Shown: piece after piece, positions 57,379 to 64,000 of the stretch
Layout: each line of letters opens with the position of its first letter
Numbering within the stretch: position 1 is the first letter of the stretch
Assembly (NCBI RefSeq): GCF_001613405.1
Contig: NZ_BDCH01000003.1
Location: forward strand, 62,001 to 126,000
Length of the DNA: 64,000 bases
Direction of reading: 5' to 3'
DNA from: Nocardia crassostreae
GTDB lineage: Bacteria; Actinomycetota; Actinomycetes; Mycobacteriales; Mycobacteriaceae
Made by a program: the position numbers and the translations under genes
Notes under the pieces: generated by a model
The model's input: the letters and a program-made list of their open reading frames with translations, nothing else
Database searches by the model: none
What the model was told of the DNA's origin: nothing

Positions 57379-57810
57379 TCAGACCCAGGCGAGGGTGGCG
57401 ACCTCACGTTCGAAATGCGGAGCGGTGGCGGCCACCATGAGCAGTCCGGCGGCTTTCAGCGCCTGGTATCCGCCCACCAGATCGGTGGCGCGGCGCAGGC
57501 CCAGTTGCTGCAGCGACGAGGCCGCCAGGCTCGAGGTGTAGCCCTCCGAGCAGACGACGATCCATTCCACGTCATGGTCGGTGGCCAGGGCCAAACGCGC
57601 GTCGCTGGAGGGATCCAAACGCCATTCCAGGACATTTCGCTCGATGACGAGCGCGCCCGGCAGGGTGCCTTCGCGCAGGCGCTGCGCTTGCGGGCGAATA
57701 TCGACCGGAATCGCGCCGCGCGCGATGGCCTGCGGCAATTCCACCGGATACATCCGGCGCAACCGCTCGCGCGCCTGGGCGAGCATGCCGTCGATGGTCA
57801 TGTGGGTCAT
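57379..57810 (-). CDS. Rhodanese-like sulfurtransferase
   Basis: The 143-residue single-domain rhodanese has IPVDIRPQAQRLREGTLPGA and the active-site loop VCSEGYTSSLAASSL with catalytic Cys. Coupling to cysteine dioxygenase (ATGA overlap with the preceding gene) suggests that it handles sulfur from cysteine sulfinate or persulfide metabolism. The operon is preceded by the Cys-codon leader. Confidence 0.9.
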   Translation of the reverse strand: MTHMTIDGMLAQARERLRRMYPVELPQAIARGAIPVDIRPQAQRLREGTLPGALVIERNVLEWRLDPSSDARLALATDHDVEWIVVCSEGYTSSLAASSLQQLGLRRATDLVGGYQALKAAGLLMVAATAPHFEREVATLAWV

Positions 57811-58409
57811 TCGAGTTCACCTTCGGGCTGGTCGGTGAGAACGGAACGGGTGCGGCGAAGCGTGCCGTGACCGGTGACCTCGTAATAGGACATGGCGGTC
57901 AAAGGCGGGGAATAGGCGTGCACGCTCAGGGTGGGGTCGAGCGGACCGGAAATTCCGGCCTCGGCATCGGGGGCGCGCACCACGTCGTGCACCCAGCCGA
58001 GCGGGAAAGAGGCCTGATCACCGGCGGTGAGCGTGCGGCGGCGCAGATCCCGGCCATTCCACCGGAATTCCGAGAGCGCGCCGGAGAGCACCGTCAGCGC
58101 GCCCAGCGAACCGGCGTGATCGTGCAGTTCGGTGTGTTTGTCCGCGACCCAGCTGATCAACCACAGGTCGATCTCTTCATCGGCGATAAGCCTTGTGGCC
58201 CAGCGCTTCTCGGTGGGCCACAGGCCGCCTTCCGGCAGCAGGTGATCGTAGCGTCCGGCCAGCACGTCCTCGGCGCCCTCATCGGTCAGGCGCAGCAGAT
58301 CGGCCGGGCGCAGCCGGGTGGGCAGAGCGGAGGCGGTGGCGCGTTCGGTGACCTCGGGCAGCAGACGGGAAACACCGGCGACAGGCAGGGAGAGAACAGA
58401 GGATCGCAT
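57807..58409 (-). CDS. Cysteine dioxygenase
   Basis: Oxidises cysteine to cysteine sulfinate with Fe(II). The 200-residue cupin has the ligands HTELHDHAG (two His), PLGWVHDVV (third His) and SVHAYSPPLTAMSYYE with the Tyr typical of the family. The ATG at 58409 has TGGAG about 10 bases upstream, a segment that can pair with the leader. It is the first structural gene of a two-gene operon controlled by the cysteine-codon leader peptide upstream. Confidence 0.92.
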   Translation of the reverse strand: MRSSVLSLPVAGVSRLLPEVTERATASALPTRLRPADLLRLTDEGAEDVLAGRYDHLLPEGGLWPTEKRWATRLIADEEIDLWLISWVADKHTELHDHAGSLGALTVLSGALSEFRWNGRDLRRRTLTAGDQASFPLGWVHDVVRAPDAEAGISGPLDPTLSVHAYSPPLTAMSYYEVTGHGTLRRTRSVLTDQPEGELE

Positions 58410-58454
58410 GAGCGAAAACTCCAGGATGTTTGTGGTTGACGAGGGCTGTACGAA

Positions 58455-58489
58455 GCCTCGACAACGAGCCGAGGCGGATTAGCCTCGAC
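58455..58489 (-). promoter_or_regulatory. Mutually exclusive hairpins in the cysteine dioxygenase leader
   Basis: Hairpin A pairs GTCGAGGC (58482-58489) with GCCTCGGC (58468-58475), 8 bp around a 6-base loop. Hairpin B pairs the same GCCTCG (58470-58475) with a second CGAGGC copy (58455-58460). They cannot coexist. The 5' arm of A is the end of the leader peptide coding region and its loop holds the leader stop codon, a classic attenuator layout. Confidence 0.75.
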
Positions 58490-58520
58490 AACACTCCTGG
58501 ATGCTCACGCGGTAAGACAC
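58479..58520 (-). CDS. Cysteine-codon leader peptide, leaderless
   Basis: The ORF GTG ... TAA encodes 13 residues, MSYRVSIQECCRG, with tandem TGT TGT Cys codons just before the stop. The GTG lies 8 bases from the -10 element, so the mRNA probably begins at the start codon itself (leaderless). The Cys codons overlap the 5' arm of hairpin A. Leaderless polycysteine ORFs that act as cysteine-responsive attenuators are known from mycobacteria; finding one before cysteine dioxygenase links cysteine supply to cysteine oxidation. Confidence 0.78.
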   Translation of the reverse strand: MSYRVSIQECCRG

Positions 58521-58527
58521 GGGGCAG

Positions 58528-58555
58528 AGTCTAACAGTGGATCGCCGCCGGTCAA
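58528..58555 (-). promoter_or_regulatory. Promoter of the cysteine dioxygenase operon
   Basis: The minus strand has TTGACC (58550-58555) as -35 and TAGACT (58528-58533) as -10, 16 bp apart. The predicted transcript start falls at or next to position 58520, the first base of the leader GTG. Confidence 0.75.
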
Positions 58556-58594
58556 TAGCTCCCGGCGGCGACGAATACATCACAATGAACCGTG

Positions 58595-59389
58595 TTAACG
58601 GGCGCGCCGTTGCTGGTTGCGCTCGTAGACAAGGCGCAGACCGTCCAGCGTGAGATGCGGTTCGTGGTGATCGATGGTCTCGGATTCGGGCACGATCAGC
58701 GGCGCGCTGGCCCCGGTCGCCACCACCGAGACATCGTCACCGGCGAAGGCGTCGAATTCGTCGCGAATGCGATCGATCAATCCGTCCACCAATCCGGCAA
58801 ACCCGAAAATCGCACCGGACTGCATGCACTCCATGGAATTCTTGCCGACCACCGACCGCGGCCGCGCCAACTCGGCGCGGCGCAGCGCGCTGCGCTCGAC
58901 GAGGGCCTCGGTGGAGATCTCCACGCCCGGGGCGATGATGCCGCCCAGGAATTCCCCCTTGGCCGACACCAGATCCACACAGATGGCGGTGCCGAAATCC
59001 ACCACGATGGCCGGGGATTGGAAGCGGTGATAGGCGGCCAGGCAGTTCACGATGCGGTCCGCGCCGACTTCCTTGGGATTGTCGACCAGCAGCGGAATCC
59101 CGGTTCGCACACCGGGTTCCACCACCACGTGCGGTACATGACCCCAGTACCGGCTCAGCATTTCGCGCAGTTCGCGCAGCACCGGCGGCACCGTGGACAG
59201 CGCCGCCACGCCGATCACCTGGTCGGCGTCGGCGCCGATCAAACCGCGCACCTGCAAGGCGAATTCATCCGCGGTGAGCAGCGGATTGGTGTGCATCCGC
59301 CACTGTTTCACCAGCTTGGCGTGATCCCCGCTGCCGGAGAACAGGCCCAGCTCGATACTGGTATTGCGGACATCGATGGTCAGCAGCAT
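58595..59389 (-). CDS. coaX: Type III pantothenate kinase
   Basis: Phosphorylates pantothenate, first step of CoA synthesis. The 264-residue ASKHA-fold enzyme has [49 protein letters not shown] and [20 protein letters not shown]. It is last in the minus-strand pan operon, after panD, and directly preceded by copy 1 of the structured repeat. AAAGGA lies 9-14 bases before the ATG. Confidence 0.95.
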   Translation of the reverse strand: MLLTIDVRNTSIELGLFSGSGDHAKLVKQWRMHTNPLLTADEFALQVRGLIGADADQVIGVAALSTVPPVLRELREMLSRYWGHVPHVVVEPGVRTGIPLLVDNPKEVGADRIVNCLAAYHRFQSPAIVVDFGTAICVDLVSAKGEFLGGIIAPGVEISTEALVERSALRRAELARPRSVVGKNSMECMQSGAIFGFAGLVDGLIDRIRDEFDAFAGDDVSVVATGASAPLIVPESETIDHHEPHLTLDGLRLVYERNQQRRAR

Positions 59390-59403
59390 GGAGGTGTCCT
59401 TTC

Positions 59404-59470
59404 CTCGCCCGATCGGAGCCCTACGTGGTTACGCTGCGTTCCCGCCTCCGGGCTTGACCGGTCGGGCGAG
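59404..59470 (-). ncRNA. Structured repeat element, copy 1 (upstream of coaX)
   Basis: The region starts 3 bp after the panD stop and ends 14 bp before the coaX start. The outer arms CTCGCCCGATCGG and CCGGTCGGGCGAG pair (one G-U), then AGCCC/GGGCT, enclosing a 28-nt apex (59422-59449). The apex is 24/28 identical to that of copy 2, while the stem bases differ but stay complementary. AAAGGACAC follows in both copies. Name and family unknown. Confidence 0.7.
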
Positions 59471-59473
59471 CGT

Positions 59474-59896
59474 TCAGCGCGCGTAGGACAGCGAGCGCGG
59501 CGAGATCAGATCCGACCCCTCCGGCGCGTGCGCCGGATCCGAGCCCAGCTCCACCTGCCGGTTGCGGTCGTCCACGAACACCACGCGCGGAGCGTATTCC
59601 CGCAGCTCCGCCTCGTCCATCATGCCGTAGGCGATGAGAATGACGAGATCGCCCGGCTGCACCAGATGCGCTGCGGCGCCGTTGATTCCGATGACGCCCG
59701 AACCGCGCTCCCCGGCGATGACATAGGTCTCGAGGCGGGCGCCGTTGGTGATGTCGACAATGCAGACCTGCTCGCCTTCCAGCAGATCGGCGGCATCCAG
59801 GAGATCCTGGTCGACGGTGACCGAGCCGACGTAGTGCAGGTCGGCGTGCGTCACCGTGGCGCGGTGGATCTTGGACTTCATCATGGTGCGCAACAT
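59474..59896 (-). CDS. panD: Aspartate 1-decarboxylase proenzyme
   Basis: Makes beta-alanine for pantothenate. The 140-residue pyruvoyl enzyme has the self-cleavage site in [12 protein letters not shown] (Gly24-Ser25) and [20 protein letters not shown]. The start [17 protein letters not shown] at 59896 matches the mycobacterial protein. It lies 13 bp after panC and before repeat copy 1. Confidence 0.96.
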   Translation of the reverse strand: MLRTMMKSKIHRATVTHADLHYVGSVTVDQDLLDAADLLEGEQVCIVDITNGARLETYVIAGERGSGVIGINGAAAHLVQPGDLVILIAYGMMDEAELREYAPRVVFVDDRNRQVELGSDPAHAPEGSDLISPRSLSYAR

Positions 59897-59909
59897 CGTC
59901 GTCGCCTCC

Positions 59910-60836
59910 TCAGTTGGTTGCCGGAGTGGGCTGGTCGGGGGTGGTCGGATGGCCGTCGATCGGAGCGCCGACGGTGACGGGAATGTTGTCGATGAGCCGG
60001 GTGCTGCCGACCCGGGCCGCGATGAGCAGGCGGGCATTGCCGCTGTCCTGGACCGGGCCCAGATCCGAACCGCGCAGCTCGATGTATTCGAGCTCGATCT
60101 CGGGCGCGGTGGCGAGCACCTCGTGCGCGGTCTTCAGGACCGCGTCCGGGCCGAAGGCGGCGGCGTGGCGACCGGCCGCCAGCGCCGCCGACAGCGTGGT
60201 CGCCAGCTCGCGCTGGACCGGATCGAGGAAGCGATTGCGCGAGGAGAGCGCCAGGCCGTCGGCCTCGCGCACGGTCACCACCGGGACGATCCGCAGATCG
60301 AAGTTCAAGTCCCGCACCAGCTGCCGGATGAGCGTCAGCTGCTGATAGTCCTTCTCGCCGAAGAACGCCTCGTGCGGCAGGCAGATCTGGAACAGCTTGG
60401 CCACCACGGTCAGCACGCCCGCGAAATGCCCCGGGCGGTGCGCGCCCTCGAGCTCGTCGCCGAGCGGTCCGGCGTGCACGGTGGTGCGCGGGCCGTCCGG
60501 GTACATATCGGCCGGGCTGGGCGCGAACACCAGCTCCACGCCCTCGCCGCGCAGCAGTTCCACATCGGCTTCGAGGGTGCGCGGATACTTGTCCAGATCG
60601 GCGGCCTCGTTGAACTGCAAGGGGTTCACGAAGATCGACACGATGACGACCTGATTGGTCCGCTTGGCCAGCCGCACCAGCTCCAGATGACCCTCGTGCA
60701 GCGCGCCCATGGTCGGCACCAGAGCAACCTTGCGGCCGACGGCTCGCAATGCCTTGACAACCGACTGGACGACCGCCGGATCGTGCAGCACGGTGAGCTC
60801 ACCGCGCTTGTACGCGCCACGCAGTTTCGGGTCCAT
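59910..60836 (-). CDS. panC: Pantothenate synthetase
   Basis: Condenses pantoate and beta-alanine with ATP. The 308-residue class I aaRS-like enzyme has the HIGH-like [19 protein letters not shown] and VKLFQ-type segment [20 protein letters not shown], then [12 protein letters not shown]. Its ATG overlaps the stop of the DUF2520 gene. Repeat copy 2 lies just upstream and is partly coding for the previous gene. Confidence 0.96.
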   Translation of the reverse strand: MDPKLRGAYKRGELTVLHDPAVVQSVVKALRAVGRKVALVPTMGALHEGHLELVRLAKRTNQVVIVSIFVNPLQFNEAADLDKYPRTLEADVELLRGEGVELVFAPSPADMYPDGPRTTVHAGPLGDELEGAHRPGHFAGVLTVVAKLFQICLPHEAFFGEKDYQQLTLIRQLVRDLNFDLRIVPVVTVREADGLALSSRNRFLDPVQRELATTLSAALAAGRHAAAFGPDAVLKTAHEVLATAPEIELEYIELRGSDLGPVQDSGNARLLIAARVGSTRLIDNIPVTVGAPIDGHPTTPDQPTPATN

Positions 60837-61839
60837 CAGTGTCCTTTCTCCGCCTGGTCAGGGCCCTCCGTGGTTACGCTCCGCTGCCGCCTCCGGGCCT
60901 GACCGCCCAGGCGGGGTCCTTCCAGCAGATCGATCAGGGCGGGATTGCTCTTCGCACGCTCGGCCGAACGCAGCGACATGGCGCGATACCCCGCCGCCAG
61001 CCTGGGATCCAGGGCCTCGAGCGCCTCGAGATGCGCGGCCACCGCCTCGACATCGCCGCGGGCGACCGGACCGGTCAGCGCGGCCTGGCCGCGGCGCAGC
61101 GCATTGTCCAGCGCCGCCGACACCAGCGGCGCGAGCATGCGCTCGGCCAGTCCGCCGGGCTGATCGTCGACCACCTGCTGGCCGAGCAATCCGGGACCGG
61201 ACAGCGCCACCCGAAGCGCCTCGACGGCATCCACGATCAACGTGACCAGGTGATTACTGCCGTGCGCGAGGGCGGCGTGATAGAGCGTGCGGTGCTCCTC
61301 GGCCACCTTGACCGGTTCGCCGCCCATCTCGATGACCAGCGACTGCGCGATGGCATAGCCGATCTCGTCGGCGGCGGTGATCCCGAAACAGGCATTGCCC
61401 AGCCGGGCGATGTCCTCGTCGTGGCCGGTGAAGGTCATGGCCGGATGAATCGCGACGGGCAGCGCGCCCAGGGCGGTGAGCGGCGCGAGAATGCCGATGC
61501 CATTGGCGCCGGAGGTTGCACCACGATGGTGCCCGGCCGCACGGCCCCCGCCGCCGCCAAACCGGAGATCAGCCCGGCCAGTTCGCTGTCCGGCACCGAC
61601 AGGATGAGCAGCTCGCTGTGGGCGGCGACCTCGGCTGCGGGCAGGATTCGCGAATCCGGCAGCCTGGTCTCGGCACGCCGCAGCGACGCATCCGAAATCG
61701 CGGAGACGCCGAATACGACATGACCGGCACGCTCGAGTGCCGCACCGAGTGCGGATCCGACGCGTCCCGCCGAGACGATTCCCACCGTCAATCGTGCAGG
61801 CGCAGGATCGGTCCCGCAGACATCCTTGTCCGAGGTCAC
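60836..61839 (-). pseudogene. DUF2520/Rossmann-like protein (Rv3603c-like), frameshifted
   Basis: From the start at 61839 the frame encodes an NAD-binding Rossmann half (LTVGIVSAGRVGSALGAALE; ELLILSVPDSELAGLI) to GTIVV, then shifts. The next frame supplies the expected continuation SGANGIGILAPLTALGALPV and the all-helical DUF2520 domain (AMTFTGHDEDIARLGNACFG). One missing base near 61515-61519 (CACACC read as CAACC) explains it. The two ORFs overlap by ATGA, so a two-protein reading is possible but unlikely. A repaired protein has about 334 residues. It heads the pan operon. Confidence 0.75.
60850..60914 (-). ncRNA. Structured repeat element, copy 2 (upstream of panC)
   Basis: The outer arms CCGCCT/AGGCGG (60850-60855 with 60909-60914) continue as GGTCAGG/CCTGACC and CCC/GGG. 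They enclose a 28-nt apex (60867-60894) nearly identical to copy 1. It ends 14 bp upstream of the panC ATG with AGAAAGGACAC between, exactly as at coaX. It also encodes roughly the last two dozen residues of the DUF2520 protein, a basic tail absent from the rest of the family. Confidence 0.7.
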
Positions 61840-61906
61840 TGTGTCCTCTCGAAAAGCCGTTCCAGTCCCGCTTGGCGGGTACCGGAGGTTACTGCCCCAG
61901 AATATC

Positions 61907-61926
61907 GGCCCCGATTCGCCGGGGCC
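61907..61926 (-). terminator. Probable terminator after the DUF6779-like gene
   Basis: GGCCCCG (61907-61913) and CGGGGCC (61920-61926) form a 7-bp stem around a 6-base loop, 42 bp past the upstream gene stop. There is no T tract. A second small stem CCCGC-TTG-GCGGG lies near 61867-61879. The call is tentative. Confidence 0.45.
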
Positions 61927-61967
61927 ATCGACTGTGGGATGTCTTACAGCGGTCCCGGATCACCGGG

Positions 61968-63041
61968 CTACTTTCCCTCCGACCGCAGGTTGGCCATGAT
62001 CTCGGCGACCGACAGGCGCGGGGCCTCGTCGGCGCCGTCCTCCTCGGCGCGGCGGCGTCTGCGGGCGCTGGCCGTGCCCATGGGTGACGGGGCGGGCTCG
62101 GGGGCGAGGCGGGGCGTCGGCGGCGCGGGCGATTCGGCGACCGGCATGTGGAGGTTCGTGTGGACGTGGCCGTTCGCCGGGACGGCGTCCGCGACGGCGG
62201 GCTCGCTCGCGGCGGAGGGATCGCTTTCGAACCAGGCCACCGTGGTCAGCGGTTCCCGCGGCACGCCCGTAATAGGCTCGGTGCGCTTGGTCGCCGGATC
62301 CGCGGCCGGTTCGGGCTCGGGCTCGGCGAATTTGGCCGCGCGCATATCGAATTCCTGATCGGTGACCACCGAGGTCTCCGCGGTCACCGGATCGTCGTAC
62401 GGGCTGGCGAAGGCGGGCGGCTCCGGATGATCGGGTTCGAAGATCGGCGTCACGCGGCTGCGCGGATCCGGTTCGCCGTCGTCGATGGGCGCGGACCACG
62501 GATCCCAGTGATCGTCGGTGTCGCCCCAGTTACCGTTCGCGGCAGCATTGTTCGCCGGGCGCTGTCTGCTCGGCAGTTCGTGCACGCGATAGGCATCGGC
62601 GTGCAGGGCCGTGCGCTCGTGCGGCAGTTGACCTTCGAAGAGCCGCTGCAGGCTCTCGCGCAACACCGTGAGTTCGGCCCGCAGCGCGGCCATCTGCTCG
62701 GCGTCCGCGCCGACTTCCTGACGCACCCGCTGCTCGACGCCGAGCTCGTATTCGCGGCGCGCAGCAACCTCGCGCTCCAGCTGGAGGTGGTAGACCTTCT
62801 GCAGGTCACCGATTTTGGCCTTGTCGACCGCCGATTCCCTGCGATAACGCGTCGCGGCGAGGGCTCCGATGGCGGCCGCCCAGAGCGCCGCGACGAGTCC
62901 GACGCGCACCATTTGCACGCTGTCGCTGAAGACCAGGAAAACGCTGGCTACCAAGCCGAGAAGGATGAGTACGCCGGTGAAAAGTTTTCCCGCGTCCTCC
63001 CGCCGACGACGGGTGGCACTGGTACGGGAGGGTGAAACCAT
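61968..63041 (-). CDS. Membrane protein with coiled coil and disordered tail (Rv3604c/DUF6779-like)
   Basis: The 357-residue protein has two N-terminal membrane helices (about residues 20-65) and a coiled-coil segment (75-135: LQKVYHLQLEREVAARREYE). A long Pro/Asp/Glu-rich disordered region follows (150-320), then a short basic C-terminal motif (ARRRRRAEEDGADEAPRLSV; AEIMANLRSEGK). The conserved tail may be an interaction motif. Position between the DUF2520 and DUF3180 genes matches Rv3604c. Function unknown. Confidence 0.85.
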   Translation of the reverse strand: MVSPSRTSATRRRREDAGKLFTGVLILLGLVASVFLVFSDSVQMVRVGLVAALWAAAIGALAATRYRRESAVDKAKIGDLQKVYHLQLEREVAARREYELGVEQRVRQEVGADAEQMAALRAELTVLRESLQRLFEGQLPHERTALHADAYRVHELPSRQRPANNAAANGNWGDTDDHWDPWSAPIDDGEPDPRSRVTPIFEPDHPEPPAFASPYDDPVTAETSVVTDQEFDMRAAKFAEPEPEPAADPATKRTEPITGVPREPLTTVAWFESDPSAASEPAVADAVPANGHVHTNLHMPVAESPAPPTPRLAPEPAPSPMGTASARRRRRAEEDGADEAPRLSVAEIMANLRSEGK

Positions 63042-63110
63042 GTCAGCCAGCGTAGCTTGATCTTCGGGCCATGGCTCCCGCCTTGGTCACGATCACTGCC
63101 AATCCGTTAG

Positions 63111-63590
63111 CTAAGAAGTAGCTGCTTCATCGGGCGGGTCGATCGGCGCACGACAGCAATATTCCAGCCACAAAGCCGCCGCCACCAAGGCGATTCCGGC
63201 AAGCAGGCCCACCACCGCACCCGGGGTGTCCGAGGCCGCCGCCCGCAGATCCGAGCGCTCCGGCAGCAGCCAGATCAGGAAGCCCAGCCAGATACCGGCC
63301 ACCAGGGAACCCACCTGCGCCGACGCCTTCGCCAGCGCCACCGCCCGCGCCGCGGTGATGGGATGCAACTGGCGCTCGTCGGTGCCGATGCCGCGATTCT
63401 CCACCCGCTGCCGAATCACGAAGGCCAGCACGACCTCCAGCACCGCCACCGGAATCAGCGAGGCGCCGGAGAACACCGAGATGGGCGGGAAGCTGGAGTA
63501 CGCGATATTGGTGGCGATCCAGGCCACCACGGCGGCCAGCGCCACATTGGCGGTCAGATCCAGCACGCGCGTGGGCTTCACTACAGCCAT
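63111..63590 (-). CDS. DUF3180 membrane protein (Rv3605c-like)
   Basis: The 159-residue protein has four membrane helices, matching the DUF3180 family (VLAFVIRQRVENRGIGTDER; RAVALAKASAQVGSLVAGIW). It is encoded immediately after folK, with a 10-bp overlap, in the folate-pan order conserved in mycobacteria. Function unknown. Confidence 0.88.
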   Translation of the reverse strand: MAVVKPTRVLDLTANVALAAVVAWIATNIAYSSFPPISVFSGASLIPVAVLEVVLAFVIRQRVENRGIGTDERQLHPITAARAVALAKASAQVGSLVAGIWLGFLIWLLPERSDLRAAASDTPGAVVGLLAGIALVAAALWLEYCCRAPIDPPDEAATS

Positions 63591-64000
63591 CCGAGGGTCA
63601 GTTCGGTGCGGCGCACGCCGTCCACCTCACCGGAGTCCAAGGCCGCCAGCCATTCCCGCACCGGCCGCCGCGCACCGGCCGCCTCCAGTTCCGCGTCCGG
63701 CTCCAGCTCCAGCCAGGGGACCAGGACGAAGGCCCGATTGTGCGCCTGCGGATGCGGCAGGGTCAGCGTGGGATCGGTGCTGCGGACCGCCATCTCGCCA
63801 TCGCGGCGGCGCTGCCCGGCCCACACCACGTCCACGTCCAGCGTGCGCGCGCCCCACCGGACTTCCCGCACCCGCTCGGCGGCCTGCTCCAGCTCCTGTC
63901 CGAGCCGCAGCCAATCGCTGGGCTCCAGGTCCGGATCCTGGGCCACCAGGACGGCATTGAGGTAGTCCTGTTGCGGCACCCCGCCCCAGGGCGGCGTGGA
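63581..64000 (-). CDS. folK: 2-amino-4-hydroxy-6-hydroxymethyldihydropteridine pyrophosphokinase, 5' end outside window
   Basis: The last 139 codons are present, starting in the substrate loop STPPWGGVPQQDYLNAV. The two Asp ligands of Mg-ATP lie in WGARTLDVDVVWAG, and HPQAHNRAFVLVPWLELEPD is conserved. FolK transfers pyrophosphate in folate synthesis. The N-terminal part is beyond the right edge. Confidence 0.93.
   Translation of the reverse strand, partial: STPPWGGVPQQDYLNAVLVAQDPDLEPSDWLRLGQELEQAAERVREVRWGARTLDVDVVWAGQRRRDGEMAVRSTDPTLTLPHPQAHNRAFVLVPWLELEPDAELEAAGARRPVREWLAALDSGEVDGVRRTELTLGWL

Noticed and set aside
58279..58494. 71-codon frame starting MLSRLIRLGS upstream of and overlapping cysteine dioxygenase
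   Set aside because: It overlaps the dioxygenase gene out of frame. The short Cys-Cys ORF at the predicted transcript start is better supported.

Overview
The window is GC-rich actinobacterial DNA from a mycolic-acid lineage, most likely Nocardia or a close relative in the Nocardiaceae. The evidence is the gene content (CarD, Lsr2, ClpC, MhuD, KstR with a ChsE/ChsH cholesterol operon, mannosyltransferase MgtA) and the gene order. Two blocks follow the Mycobacterium tuberculosis Rv3579c-Rv3606c neighbourhood. The mutY-to-rlmB block (23.1-33.6 kb) is inverted relative to the hydrolase/mhuD-to-folK block (36.2-64 kb). I saw no tRNA, rRNA, CRISPR array, insertion sequence or prophage.

Layout. 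0-4.2 kb: a minus-strand MoxR/DUF58/DUF4129 membrane-associated operon. 4.2-7 kb: UDP-glucose dehydrogenase coupled to an MgtA-like mannosyltransferase. 7-9.5 kb: zapE, a TetR gene with a double operator, a decayed GerW-like gene and a DoxX-like gene. 9.5-17.3 kb: the cholesterol side-chain operon (fadE34/chsE3, chsE1, chsE2, chsH2, chsH1, ltp2), divergent from kstR across a perfect KstR palindrome; ltp2 carries a nonsense codon. 17.6-20.2 kb: a trehalose-phosphatase/GH15 fusion. 20.3-23.1 kb: a zinc ABC transporter behind a Zur-like box. 23.1-33.6 kb: mutY, canB, an Rv3587c-like gene, disA, radA, lpqE, carD, ispD, ispF, cysS, rlmB. 33.8-38.6 kb: small membrane and lipid genes, mhuD, and a cobalamin riboswitch driving cbtB-cbtA. 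38.6-45.8 kb: a TetR-linked detoxification cluster with two frameshifted genes, an ABC exporter whose ATPase gene holds a 28-bp tandem duplication, a two-component system and an ArsR-type regulator. 45.8-49.7 kb: a mini P450-like protein with a PEP-mutase-like enzyme, a VWA protein, a luciferase-like oxidoreductase and a PhyH-like dioxygenase. 49.8-64 kb: clpC, a lipase, an FHA-HTH protein, lsr2, lysS, a cysteine dioxygenase/rhodanese pair, then coaX, panD, panC, a DUF2520 gene, two membrane genes and the 3' part of folK.

The most interesting signals are regulatory RNAs. Upstream of cysteine dioxygenase lies an apparently leaderless 13-codon ORF with tandem Cys codons; its end forms one arm of two mutually exclusive hairpins, and its Gln-Glu codons can pair with the dioxygenase ribosome-binding site. 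Within the pan operon, a roughly 66-nt hairpin with a conserved 28-nt apex and covarying stems occurs twice, directly upstream of coaX and of panC.

Five genes carry lesions relative to their families (ltp2 stop; OsmC, SRPBCC and DUF2520 one-base indels; ABC ATPase duplication), and a sixth (GerW-like) looks decayed. Uncorrected sequencing error is a live alternative for the single-base events.
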